Assembly: GCA_017396555.1 (NCBI GenBank)
Contig: JAFQLS010000025.1
Span: 119,688 to 183,687 of the forward strand
Direction of reading: 5' to 3'
Source: Lachnospiraceae bacterium
GTDB lineage: Bacteria > Bacillota > Clostridia > Lachnospirales > Lachnospiraceae
DNA: 64,000 bases
In this document: positions 26,100 to 34,932 of the stretch, piece by piece
How the letters are laid out: each line of letters begins with the position of its first letter
How positions within the stretch are numbered: position 1 is the first letter of the stretch
Notes under the pieces: model-generated
Databases searched by the model: none
Told to the model about the DNA's origin: nothing
The model's input: the letters and a program-made list of their open reading frames with translations, nothing else
Made by a program: the position numbers and the translations under genes

Positions 26100-27575
26100 T
26101 TATATTAAAATACAAATAACGCCACCAGTACTCTCGTTTGTAATTTTCTGAATTGTATTTTGCATTTTATTACGAGTATCATCACTTAAATTAGCAATTT
26201 TATTTCTTATTCCATCATCAACAATTTGTTCTATTGATTTTCCAAATATATTTGTTTCCCATATTCCGTCTTCACTTGATTTAGCATTTTCTTTAATAAA
26301 CTTTATCAAATCATTTGCCTGCTCCTCACTTCCAACTATCGGAGATATTTCTGTCATAATATTGGCATTTATCATATGTATTGACGGAGCTTCTGCCTTT
26401 ATTTTTACACCAAATTTATTGCCATTTTTAATAACCTCTGGTTCCATTAACTTAATATCACTTCTTATAGGTGTTACAACACCATATCCGCTTTGTTTAA
26501 CCTGTTCAATTGCATCATTAACCTTCTCATATTCATCTTTCAATTTAGAGAATTCTTTAATGAGACGAATCAATGAATATTCATCACTTATATCCGTTCC
26601 TGTTAACTCACTTAAAATCTCGTAATAATATCTATCTTCAACTTTAATATATATATCACAGTTTCCGGTTGCAAGATCAATGTTTTCGCATTTGTATTCA
26701 GCTATGTATCCATTATTTGACTCAAACCTATGGTTAATTATATCTTTAATTGATGACATTGTACCTGTTAATTCCAAAATAGATTCAATAATTGAACATT
26801 TAAACGGATGGTTAACATCTAACATTTCAAGCCATTTAGGCATATAGAAATTAATATTTGTTATATTAAATTCATACAATATCTGTTCTAAAATGTAATT
26901 TATATCATCCTTTTTTAATTGTTCGCAATTAACAGGTATTACTTTTACCCCATATTTATTTTCTAATTTTAATGCAAGCTCTATAGCTTCATTTGATAAT
27001 GGTCTTGATGAATTCAATAAAATAACAAAAGGTTTATTTATTTTTTTTAACTGACTTATGGTCTCTTCTTCAGGTATCTCATAATTATTTCTATCTATTT
27101 CACCAAAACTTCCATCTGTTGTTATCACAATACCAATAGTAGAATGTTCGTTAATAACTTTATCCGTACCAATCTCTGCTGCTTTTGTAAACGGTATTTC
27201 ATAATTAAACCATGGAGTTTTAACAAGTCTTTCAACTTCATTTTCCATATGTCCGCTTGCACCACTAACCATATATCCAACACAATCAATAAGTCTAATC
27301 TTTGCCGAGGCATCATTCCCCATATATAGTTCTACCGCTTCCTTCGGAATAAATTTAGGCTCAGTAGTCATAATGGTCTTTCCTGACGCACTTTGTGGCA
27401 ATTCGTCTTTTGTTCGTTCCTTTTCATAGCCATCACTCATAGTTGGAAGAACCATAAGTTCCATAAATCTCTTGATAAACGTTGACTTTCCTGTTCTTAC
27501 CGGACCTACGACACCTATGTATATTTCCCCAGATGTTCTTGCATTAATATCTTTGTACAAGTTAAATGTATCCAT
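26100..27575 (-). CDS. spoIVA: Stage IV sporulation protein A
   Basis: 491 residues, the usual length. An ATPase that polymerises around the forespore as the base of the spore coat. Visible: Walker A VGPVRTGKST at about 24-33, the switch-type segment RLIDCVGYMVSGASGHMENE, and the C-terminal membrane-anchor region ending INESTGGVICILI (close to the SpoIVA C-terminal end). A GGGGG ribosome site precedes the ATG. A SigE-like promoter lies 30-60 bases upstream, in line with mother-cell expression. Confidence 0.97.
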   Translation of the reverse strand: MDTFNLYKDINARTSGEIYIGVVGPVRTGKSTFIKRFMELMVLPTMSDGYEKERTKDELPQSASGKTIMTTEPKFIPKEAVELYMGNDASAKIRLIDCVGYMVSGASGHMENEVERLVKTPWFNYEIPFTKAAEIGTDKVINEHSTIGIVITTDGSFGEIDRNNYEIPEEETISQLKKINKPFVILLNSSRPLSNEAIELALKLENKYGVKVIPVNCEQLKKDDINYILEQILYEFNITNINFYMPKWLEMLDVNHPFKCSIIESILELTGTMSSIKDIINHRFESNNGYIAEYKCENIDLATGNCDIYIKVEDRYYYEILSELTGTDISDEYSLIRLIKEFSKLKDEYEKVNDAIEQVKQSGYGVVTPIRSDIKLMEPEVIKNGNKFGVKIKAEAPSIHMINANIMTEISPIVGSEEQANDLIKFIKENAKSSEDGIWETNIFGKSIEQIVDDGIRNKIANLSDDTRNKMQNTIQKITNESTGGVICILI

Positions 27576-27604
27576 AAAAAAATCCCCCTGACATATACTG
27601 ATAC

Positions 27605-27633
27605 AATATATGTAAGAGAGATTATTATTATTC
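27605..27633 (-). promoter_or_regulatory. SigE-like promoter of spoIVA
   Basis: GAATAAT (27633-27627; six of seven against KMATATT), 14-base spacer, CATATATT (27612-27605; fits CATAYAHT). About 30 bases before the spoIVA ATG. Confidence 0.55.
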
Positions 27634-27647
27634 TTATAAATATTAAA

Positions 27648-27911
27648 TTATATAGCCTTGGCATTAGTATCAGACTTATTAACATTGTTAAGCTGATAAA
27701 TCTCGTTAAGTGTCATACTTATAAAACCATCACTCCAATAAATCATATTACCGTCTGTCTGAACATTCTTGAAAACTTCGTTATTCTTAAGATCAAGAAA
27801 CCTACAAGTGTCAATCTTGTCGCTCATATTTACATATAAAACCATTCCAGTGTCAAGTTCAACAAGTAATCTGTGTGCCGCTTTTGCTTCAACATAGCTA
27901 ATTCTTGCCAT
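27648..27911 (-). CDS. DUF2442-like small protein
   Basis: 87 residues starting MARISYVEAKAAHRLLVELD, AGGAGG seven bases before the ATG at 27911; an upstream ATG at 27959 has no ribosome site. Pattern RFLDLKNNEVFKNVQ followed by MIYWSDGFISMTLNEIYQL resembles DUF2442, a small domain of unknown function that binds other partners in some cases. It stands between spoIVA and the large LuxR-type regulator; TATAAT at 27970-27975 might serve as its -10 box, but I see no good -35. Confidence 0.7.
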   Translation of the reverse strand: MARISYVEAKAAHRLLVELDTGMVLYVNMSDKIDTCRFLDLKNNEVFKNVQTDGNMIYWSDGFISMTLNEIYQLNNVNKSDTNAKAI

Positions 27912-28025
27912 ATTGTTACCTCCTTCTCTATATAACTTAACGATCATATCTTCTACCACTCTAATTTTAATTATACTACCAAAATAGTGATTTTCTACCC
28001 TCTTTTAGGGGGATTTTTATGATTT

Positions 28026-30497
28026 TTAAAAGAATTTAGTCAAGTCACTTCGCGAAGAAATACCCAGCTTACTAAAAATTGTTTTCATGTTACTCTTTAC
28101 AGTACTTTCAGCAATAAATAATTTTTCCGCAATTTCCTTATTAGTTAATCTCTTAGCTGCGAGTTTAGCAACTGTATATTCTCTTGAAGTCAAGCCATAA
28201 TTTTGATTGTTTTTTAGAGAAAGCTTTGCAACCTTAAGCATGTTATATTGTAGTTTTTCATTATCTTTAATCATTTTAATAAAATATGGATAGTCTGAAT
28301 CTATTTCGTCCAGAATAGTACTTATATGCTTGTAATTCTCTACAAATGGTATATAGAAACCATCCGGCATAGCTAACATCAACGCTTCATTCATAAAATT
28401 TTTAGCCTTTTTAATGTTATTCATTCTATAATTAGCAATACTAATATATATGTATGTATATATCTTATACATCACATTGTTATATACGCCTGCAACTCCC
28501 AAAAACTGTCCACTGATTCCTAATAACTTTCGATACTTTTCGGTCATAATAAGATATCTTCCATATATGATATTTGCAAAACCCAAATTAAGAATTCCAC
28601 ACTTCTCTTCGATTGTAATATCATTTTCAAGCCAACCCGGAATCATATTTTCATTTTCGAGAATAGTACCAATAAACCCTATTGATAAATCTGTAATCAC
28701 ATAAGTAAGTCCATCTTTTATATTAACAACCTTATCCTGCATTATCCTCAAGGTATCTGTTAATGTATCATGCTCACCTCTGAAAACAGCGATTCGTGCC
28801 AGCAAAAACATTGCAGCCAGATATATCGATGTCTGCTTTCTGGTCTCTGCCATATAAATTGCTTTTTGACACAAAACCTCAGCACTATCTATTTCACCAC
28901 GCATAAATAGTATTTCTGCTTTCATTACTGCGTCTCCGCCCTTGCCATGTCCATGAGCAAGCTTAAATAAATATGGCATCGACGATTCCAGAATCTCCAA
29001 CTCATCAAGAGCCATACCACTATCTCTGTGATAACTATATAATACAGATGGTGAACCCAATGTCCATCCACTACACTCTCCCACCGCAGTAGATGGACTC
29101 TTTATATAATCATATGCTTTTATAAATAATTCCTTCATCTTACGAATATCATTATATTCACACATTCCAAGGCAGAAATATATTTCTCCCATCAATATAT
29201 TCTTTTGTCGTTCATTTAGATTACTGCTTTCTACCATTTCCATTATTACACGACTTTCAACCTGTAAATAATCTCTTTCTCGATAAATAAACAGAACATA
29301 GAGATATACAACAGCCATACGAGGATGATTTTGCTTTATCTCATATGGTGTACGCAGTAATATATTCAGAAACATCTCTTTATTTTCAGTTGTAGCATTT
29401 CTAATTATAACATCAGCATCGTGATTAAGAGAATATATATTCTCATAATCCTTTGCTAGATAGAAATACTTAATTGCCTCAATATATTGTTCGTTTTCAG
29501 CATACCATTTGCCAGCTTTAATATATACCTGATTCTTAAATATCTTCTCAAGTTTTTGGAATTCATTTGATAAATAGTATTTTAAAAACGAATGCATATA
29601 GTATCTTCTCTCTTTAGAATCATAACTAATTAAAGAAGTTGATTTTAATATATCCGCTATTTTATCTTCTGGCAATCTTCCTTCTGCAATACTTACAGCC
29701 TGTCTAAATGAAAAATTCTCATATATACCAAGATTAGTAAAGAAATCCTGCTCTGTGTGATTAAGTTTTTTCCAAATTGCACTTGTTATCAGGCTGTCTA
29801 TTGTAGCATTTATATCAAATACACCAGTGTCTATGTAGTTTACAATTTGTAAATATACGGCACTTATCCAGCCTTCTGTATATTTATACAAAAATGTTGC
29901 TTCTTCTTCATTTAGCTTCACACCACAGTTTCTGCAATAATCTATCACCTCATCATAAGTGAAAGAAAGCACCGACTGATTTATATAGTTAATCTTGTTT
30001 TTATATACCATTTCGAATACCAATTCAGTTTTAATAACCTGAGTCAGTATTACAACCCTTAAATTATTAGATTCGTTGAAGGCAACATCCAACAACACCT
30101 TTGTTATCTTATCATCCGATATCAAATGATAATTATCAAGTACAAGGATTGTATTTTCATTTATCTTTAAGTCAATTAAAACATTAGCAAGCTTCACACA
30201 ATCATCTTCATCAAGAGGATAACCGATTGAAACAAGCTTATTACTTCCCTCTTCATCAAAACTCTTGATTCGAGAACAAAAATCACTAAAAAATCTATCC
30301 TTATCATCACTATCAATGTTGAACCAAATAACCGGATCCTTACACTCCTCTAACATATGTCTCACAGAAGTTGTTTTGCCAAATCCCGACGCAGCTTCAA
30401 CTATTGTTATCGGATTACTATATATGGTATCAAGTTTTTCCATTATTCTGTTTGGAAAATGTAAATTCCCAGGATTATACCTTCTAACAACTACCAT
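28026..30497 (-). CDS. LuxR-family transcriptional regulator (MalT-like, LAL type)
   Basis: 823 residues. N-terminal P-loop ATPase/NTPase with Walker A EAASGFGKTT at about 34-43 and Asp-rich Walker B LVLDNYHLIS; a helical TPR-like middle; a C-terminal LuxR HTH (LTSREYTVAKLAAKRLTNKE, KLFIAESTVKSNMKTIFSKL) at about 765-820. Family members such as MalT bind a small ligand in the TPR part and use ATP as switch. The effector here is unknown. It follows gpsA by six bases, but no carbohydrate genes are near. The Shine-Dalgarno is weak, so it is probably expressed by coupling to gpsA. Confidence 0.9.
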   Translation of the reverse strand: MVVVRRYNPGNLHFPNRIMEKLDTIYSNPITIVEAASGFGKTTSVRHMLEECKDPVIWFNIDSDDKDRFFSDFCSRIKSFDEEGSNKLVSIGYPLDEDDCVKLANVLIDLKINENTILVLDNYHLISDDKITKVLLDVAFNESNNLRVVILTQVIKTELVFEMVYKNKINYINQSVLSFTYDEVIDYCRNCGVKLNEEEATFLYKYTEGWISAVYLQIVNYIDTGVFDINATIDSLITSAIWKKLNHTEQDFFTNLGIYENFSFRQAVSIAEGRLPEDKIADILKSTSLISYDSKERRYYMHSFLKYYLSNEFQKLEKIFKNQVYIKAGKWYAENEQYIEAIKYFYLAKDYENIYSLNHDADVIIRNATTENKEMFLNILLRTPYEIKQNHPRMAVVYLYVLFIYRERDYLQVESRVIMEMVESSNLNERQKNILMGEIYFCLGMCEYNDIRKMKELFIKAYDYIKSPSTAVGECSGWTLGSPSVLYSYHRDSGMALDELEILESSMPYLFKLAHGHGKGGDAVMKAEILFMRGEIDSAEVLCQKAIYMAETRKQTSIYLAAMFLLARIAVFRGEHDTLTDTLRIMQDKVVNIKDGLTYVITDLSIGFIGTILENENMIPGWLENDITIEEKCGILNLGFANIIYGRYLIMTEKYRKLLGISGQFLGVAGVYNNVMYKIYTYIYISIANYRMNNIKKAKNFMNEALMLAMPDGFYIPFVENYKHISTILDEIDSDYPYFIKMIKDNEKLQYNMLKVAKLSLKNNQNYGLTSREYTVAKLAAKRLTNKEIAEKLFIAESTVKSNMKTIFSKLGISSRSDLTKFF

Positions 30498-30503
30498 TTT
30501 AGA

Positions 30504-31517
30504 CTATTCGCCCCATTCCTGATTTGTAATTTCATCAATTTTATCTCTAAGCATTAACTCAATTACAGCTTCTTTAGCTGACATATTATCAAATAAAACC
30601 TGATTGACTTTTTCTATAATTGGTAAAGACACATTATATTTTTCACCTAATGCGAGTGCTGCTTTTGCAGAATACACACCTTCTACAACCATTTGTACCT
30701 CTTTCACTGCCTCGTCCAAAGAAGCACCTTTTCCTATAAGTATTCCAGCCCTTCTGTTTCGGCTATGCATACTTGCACAAGTCACAATCAAATCACCAAT
30801 ACCTGTAAGACCTGTAAATGTAGCAATATTGCAACCCATAGCTACACCTAGACGTGCTATCTCATGGATACCACGTGTTATTAATGCAGCTTTTGTATTA
30901 TCTCCATAACCAAGACCATCTGCAATTCCAGCTGCAAGAGCAATAACATTTTTTAGAGAACCACCAAGCTCAATTCCTTTAACATCCGGATTAGTGTAGA
31001 CTCTAAAACAATCACTCATAAATATATTCTGCACTTTAACAGCTGTTTCTCTATCCTTCGCACCGACTACACAGGTAGTTGGAAGTCCTTTCCCTACCTC
31101 TTCTGCATGACTTGGACCTGATAAAACCACAGCATTAACCATTGGTAACTCATCTTTAATAACTTCTGTCATTGTATACAAAGTACCATCTTCAATACCT
31201 TTAGCAACATCAATAATTATCTGACCTTCATTTACCAATCCTTTTAACTTGTTAGCAGTGCTACGAACATATGCAGAAGCCACTGCCATAACAATTACTT
31301 CTTTATCTGTAACAGCTTCTTTAATATCCTCAGTTACTTTTATTTCTTCCGGCACTACAATGCCAGGTAAACTTTTTTCATTAATACGATTTTTTAAAAG
31401 CATTTCTACTTCCGAGTCAAGAGCTGACCATAATGTTACATTATGTCCATTATTATTCATCAGAATTGCAAGTGCAATCCCCCAGCCTCCACAGCCTAAT
31501 ACTGATACATTAGCCAT
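30504..31517 (-). CDS. gpsA: Glycerol-3-phosphate dehydrogenase [NAD(P)+]
   Basis: 337 residues. Reduces dihydroxyacetone phosphate to glycerol-3-phosphate, the backbone for phospholipid. NAD-binding GCGGWGIALA at residues 8-17, SGPSHAEEVGKGLPT and the C-terminal catalytic segment GLTGIGDLIVTC are present. The ATG overlaps the plsY end by eight bases, GGAGG upstream. Its product is the substrate of PlsY encoded just upstream, a functional link. Confidence 0.96.
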   Translation of the reverse strand: MANVSVLGCGGWGIALAILMNNNGHNVTLWSALDSEVEMLLKNRINEKSLPGIVVPEEIKVTEDIKEAVTDKEVIVMAVASAYVRSTANKLKGLVNEGQIIIDVAKGIEDGTLYTMTEVIKDELPMVNAVVLSGPSHAEEVGKGLPTTCVVGAKDRETAVKVQNIFMSDCFRVYTNPDVKGIELGGSLKNVIALAAGIADGLGYGDNTKAALITRGIHEIARLGVAMGCNIATFTGLTGIGDLIVTCASMHSRNRRAGILIGKGASLDEAVKEVQMVVEGVYSAKAALALGEKYNVSLPIIEKVNQVLFDNMSAKEAVIELMLRDKIDEITNQEWGE

Positions 31518-32175
31518 TATTAACCTCCTCTTTCTTTTGACCTATTTTTCTTTCATTTCCATTTATTAATCTTACGATATTTCCACTATGTTTAAAAAAC
31601 GCAAGTGCTGCCATCAAAAAAGCTATTATATATGCTTCTATTCTATCACCTTTAGCTAAATTATCAATCATATCTAATTGTGAAAATAAAATAACTTCAA
31701 TAAAAAATCCTACCATCATACATAACGAACCAAGAGAAACATATTTTGAAATCATTGTTACAGTAGCAAATGTAATAAGGGCAAGTAAAATAAATTTCCA
31801 ATCGAGTATACCTACTATAGCACCCGAAGCTGCTGCTATACCCTTTCCACCTTTAAACCCCATATAAAATGGATAACTGTGACCGATCATTACACCAAGT
31901 CCGGAATACAATAATAATACAAACACCTTTCCGTCTAATGCATTATAGAATAATATATATACTACTATAGCAGAGAATATAGCCTTAAATGCGTCTCCAA
32001 GATAAGTAATAATACCTGCTTTTCTTCCTAAGACTCTCATAGCATTTGTAGTACCCGCATTTCCACTACCATGCTCTCTAATATCCATATGTTTTATCTT
32101 TCCATATATATACCCAGTCTGAAAAAGTCCAAATATATATCCTATAAGTAAGCATAAAACTCTCTGTATAATCAT
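31510..32175 (-). CDS. plsY: Glycerol-3-phosphate acyltransferase PlsY
   Basis: 221 residues, a five-span membrane enzyme that uses acyl-phosphate to acylate glycerol-3-phosphate. Motifs: GSGNAGTTN near residue 40 and GFKGGKGIAAASG near 107, and a third Gly-rich stretch downstream. Start at ATG 32175 after GGAGG; the longer frame to 32271 overlaps der and lacks a site. Stands between der and gpsA; the PlsX partner is encoded about 24 kb away in this window. Confidence 0.95.
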   Translation of the reverse strand: MIIQRVLCLLIGYIFGLFQTGYIYGKIKHMDIREHGSGNAGTTNAMRVLGRKAGIITYLGDAFKAIFSAIVVYILFYNALDGKVFVLLLYSGLGVMIGHSYPFYMGFKGGKGIAAASGAIVGILDWKFILLALITFATVTMISKYVSLGSLCMMVGFFIEVILFSQLDMIDNLAKGDRIEAYIIAFLMAALAFFKHSGNIVRLINGNERKIGQKKEEVNNG

Positions 32176-32188
32176 AAAAAATCCTCCA

Positions 32189-33514
32189 TTATTCCTTATC
32201 CTTACGTTCTCTAATAATAAATTTAAGTGGTGTGCCTCTAAATCCAAACGCTTCTCTAATTTTATTTTCAATATATCTTGTATATGAAAAGTGCATCAGT
32301 TCCTTATCATTTACAAATATAACGAATGTAGGCGGTTTAATTGCAACCTGAGTCATATAATATAACTTAAGTCTTTTTCCTTTATCAGATGGCGGTTGCT
32401 GAAGCATTACAGCTTCTGCCATAATTTCATTTATTACACCTGTAGCAATTCTAAGTGTCTGATTTTCTATAACCATATCAATCATATCAAATAATTTGTT
32501 CATCCTCTGTCCTGTAAGTGCTGATATAAATAACATTTCTGCATAAGGCATATAAGAAAGAACCTCTTTTATCTTGTTTGTATGTTCGTATATAGTCTTA
32601 TCATTTTTTTCTATTGCATCCCATTTATTAACTGCAATAATAACACCTTTTCCTCTTTCATGGGCAATTCCGGCAATCTTAGCATCCTGCTCTGTTACAC
32701 CTTCTGTAGCATCAATTACAATAACTACTACATCTGCTCTTTCGACTGCTGTTACTGTTCTAATAATTGAATATCTTTCTAATTCTTCTTTTATACGAGA
32801 TTTTCTTCGAAGTCCCGCTGTATCAATAAAAATATATTCTTTGTCATTTCTGACAATCTCTGTATCAACTGCATCTCTTGTTGTTCCGGCAATATTTGAT
32901 ACAATAACTCTGTTTTCCCCTAATAATTTATTAATAATTGATGATTTTCCGACATTTGGTTTTCCGACTATTGCAATTCTAGGTCTTTCATCATCAACCT
33001 CTTCTTCATCAGTTTCCGGAAAATATTTTGCAACTTCTTCAAGCATATCACCGATTCCAAGTCTTGAAGCAGCACTAATAGGCATAGGATCACCTATACC
33101 TAAATTATAAAACTCATATACATCAGCCATCATTTTATCAAAGTTATCAACCTTGTTAACTACAAGAACAACCGGCTTATTGCTTCTTCTTAACATATCC
33201 GCAACTTTAGCATCAGAGTCGACAAGCCCCTGCTTAACATCTGTAATAAAAATAATTACATCAGCTGTATTAATAGCGATTTCAGCCTGTTCTCTCATCT
33301 GTGATAAAATAATATCATTACTATCAGGCTCTATACCACCTGTATCTATAAGCGTAAATACTGTATTAAGCCATGTAACGTCAGCATATATCCTATCTCT
33401 TGTAACACCCGGTGTATCCTTAACAATAGAAATATTCTCACCAGCAAGAGCATTGAACAATGTAGACTTGCCTACATTTGGTCTTCCAACTATGGCCACT
33501 ATAGGTTTACTCAT
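32189..33514 (-). CDS. der: Ribosome biogenesis GTPase Der (EngA)
   Basis: 441 residues with two G domains: [12 protein letters not shown] at about 8 and [12 protein letters not shown] at about 184, each followed by DTAG- or DTGG-type G3, and an C-terminal KH-like domain ending in [11 protein letters not shown]. It acts in 50S subunit assembly. GGAGG precedes the ATG. Located between the DUF512 protein and plsY, a grouping seen in Clostridia. Confidence 0.97.
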   Translation of the reverse strand: MSKPIVAIVGRPNVGKSTLFNALAGENISIVKDTPGVTRDRIYADVTWLNTVFTLIDTGGIEPDSNDIILSQMREQAEIAINTADVIIFITDVKQGLVDSDAKVADMLRRSNKPVVLVVNKVDNFDKMMADVYEFYNLGIGDPMPISAASRLGIGDMLEEVAKYFPETDEEEVDDERPRIAIVGKPNVGKSSIINKLLGENRVIVSNIAGTTRDAVDTEIVRNDKEYIFIDTAGLRRKSRIKEELERYSIIRTVTAVERADVVVIVIDATEGVTEQDAKIAGIAHERGKGVIIAVNKWDAIEKNDKTIYEHTNKIKEVLSYMPYAEMLFISALTGQRMNKLFDMIDMVIENQTLRIATGVINEIMAEAVMLQQPPSDKGKRLKLYYMTQVAIKPPTFVIFVNDKELMHFSYTRYIENKIREAFGFRGTPLKFIIRERKDKE

Positions 33515-33532
33515 GATTGTCCTCCATTCAAA

Positions 33533-34906
33533 CTAATTATCATACGCATCAATATATACAAAATTCTCATTATTTCTGGAACTATGATAATCTTCATTAA
33601 TAACTGCGTCCAAAAAATCTTTTCCGCTTGATTCTACAATATTTATTTTGACTTGTAAAGCCTTTTCAACATCGTTAACTGTTACATCATCGAGAAAAAC
33701 CATTTCTCCACTTCTAAGCATATTAGAAGGTAATAATAGCATTTTCCCAAGTTCTTTATCCTTCAACTGAGCTATTAAATCTCCTCCAGTTATCAAACCA
33801 GAAACCGTTATCATCTCACCAAAGAAATCATTGGTTATGGAATAAACATTAGCTTTGATTTGCGGATACTTTTTCATAACGTCTTCGGATAGTTTTTTTA
33901 TCATCGGATAAGCCAGTTTGCCTGTTACTATTGATACACTTCTTTCTTTAACCGGTATATCATCCATATTATTAATTGCCTCTGTAAATTCTTCATTCAG
34001 AAGTCTCATCATACCAACGCCATTTTCAAGCTGCAAATAACCATCATAGCTATCCTCAGCAGGAAAATCCTTTTCAGCAAGTATATACCACTCATCACTT
34101 GCATGAATAAAATGCAGACCAAATTTTTCAAAGCAATCTTTCTGGTACGATTCTATCATATTGATAACATCTATAGCTTCTTCTTTAGTAAAAGGCTCTA
34201 AAGGATACAATCCATCTCTATACTTTGTAAGACCGGCAGGTACCACAGATACACTTTTCATAAATGGTAAATATTGCATTAAATCTTCTATGCTTCGTTT
34301 TAGTTCTTCACCATCATTTACACCCTTGCATAAAACAATCTGACCATTCATTTCTATACCTGCATTATACAAAGTTTTTATTTTATCTAATGCTTCTCCT
34401 GCAAATCTATTATTAAGCATTTTACATCTTAACTCTGGATTTGTAGATTGGACCGATATATTTATCGGTCCAAGATTATATCTAATTATTCTGTCTATAT
34501 CCTTATCACTCATATTGGTAAGAGTAATATAATTGCCTTGCAGGAATGATAACCTCGAATCATCATCCTTAAAATACAAAGTTTCTCTCATTCCTTTTGG
34601 CATCTGATCTATGAAGCAAAATATACATTTATTACGACAAGAACGATATTCACTCATTAGTCCATTTTCAAACTTTACTCCAAGGTCTTCATCAACATCC
34701 TTATCAACTTCTAATATCCATTCCTCACCATCTTGTTTTCTAATGAGAATTTCAACATATTCATCTTCCATAAGATATTGATAATCAAATATATCTTCAA
34801 TTTCAGTATCATTTATAGCAAGCAAAACATCACCCTTTTCTATGTCAAGTTCTTCTGCTATTGAATTTTTTAATACCTCAATAATAAGATGTCCTTTTTG
34901 CTCCAT
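33533..34906 (-). CDS. DUF512 radical-SAM-like protein with PDZ domain
   Basis: 457 residues. An N-terminal PDZ-like region (HLIIEVLKNSIAEELDIEKG, about 5-70) is followed by the radical-SAM/DUF512 core with the cysteine cluster YRSCRNKCIFCFIDQMP near 88-104 (Cys residues spaced as C-x3-C-x2-C). The C-terminal LAYPM and GLITGGDLIAQLK segments are typical. The function is unknown. GGAGA precedes the ATG. It sits between der and the ABC transporter; its position next to der is conserved in Firmicutes. Confidence 0.88.
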   Translation of the reverse strand: MEQKGHLIIEVLKNSIAEELDIEKGDVLLAINDTEIEDIFDYQYLMEDEYVEILIRKQDGEEWILEVDKDVDEDLGVKFENGLMSEYRSCRNKCIFCFIDQMPKGMRETLYFKDDDSRLSFLQGNYITLTNMSDKDIDRIIRYNLGPINISVQSTNPELRCKMLNNRFAGEALDKIKTLYNAGIEMNGQIVLCKGVNDGEELKRSIEDLMQYLPFMKSVSVVPAGLTKYRDGLYPLEPFTKEEAIDVINMIESYQKDCFEKFGLHFIHASDEWYILAEKDFPAEDSYDGYLQLENGVGMMRLLNEEFTEAINNMDDIPVKERSVSIVTGKLAYPMIKKLSEDVMKKYPQIKANVYSITNDFFGEMITVSGLITGGDLIAQLKDKELGKMLLLPSNMLRSGEMVFLDDVTVNDVEKALQVKINIVESSGKDFLDAVINEDYHSSRNNENFVYIDAYDN

Positions 34907-34932
34907 ATTGTTTCTCCATTTCCGGATATATC

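Noticed and set aside
27960-28025. Terminator after the LuxR-type regulator
   Set aside because: CCCT...AGGG gives only four pairs and weak T tail; not convincing.
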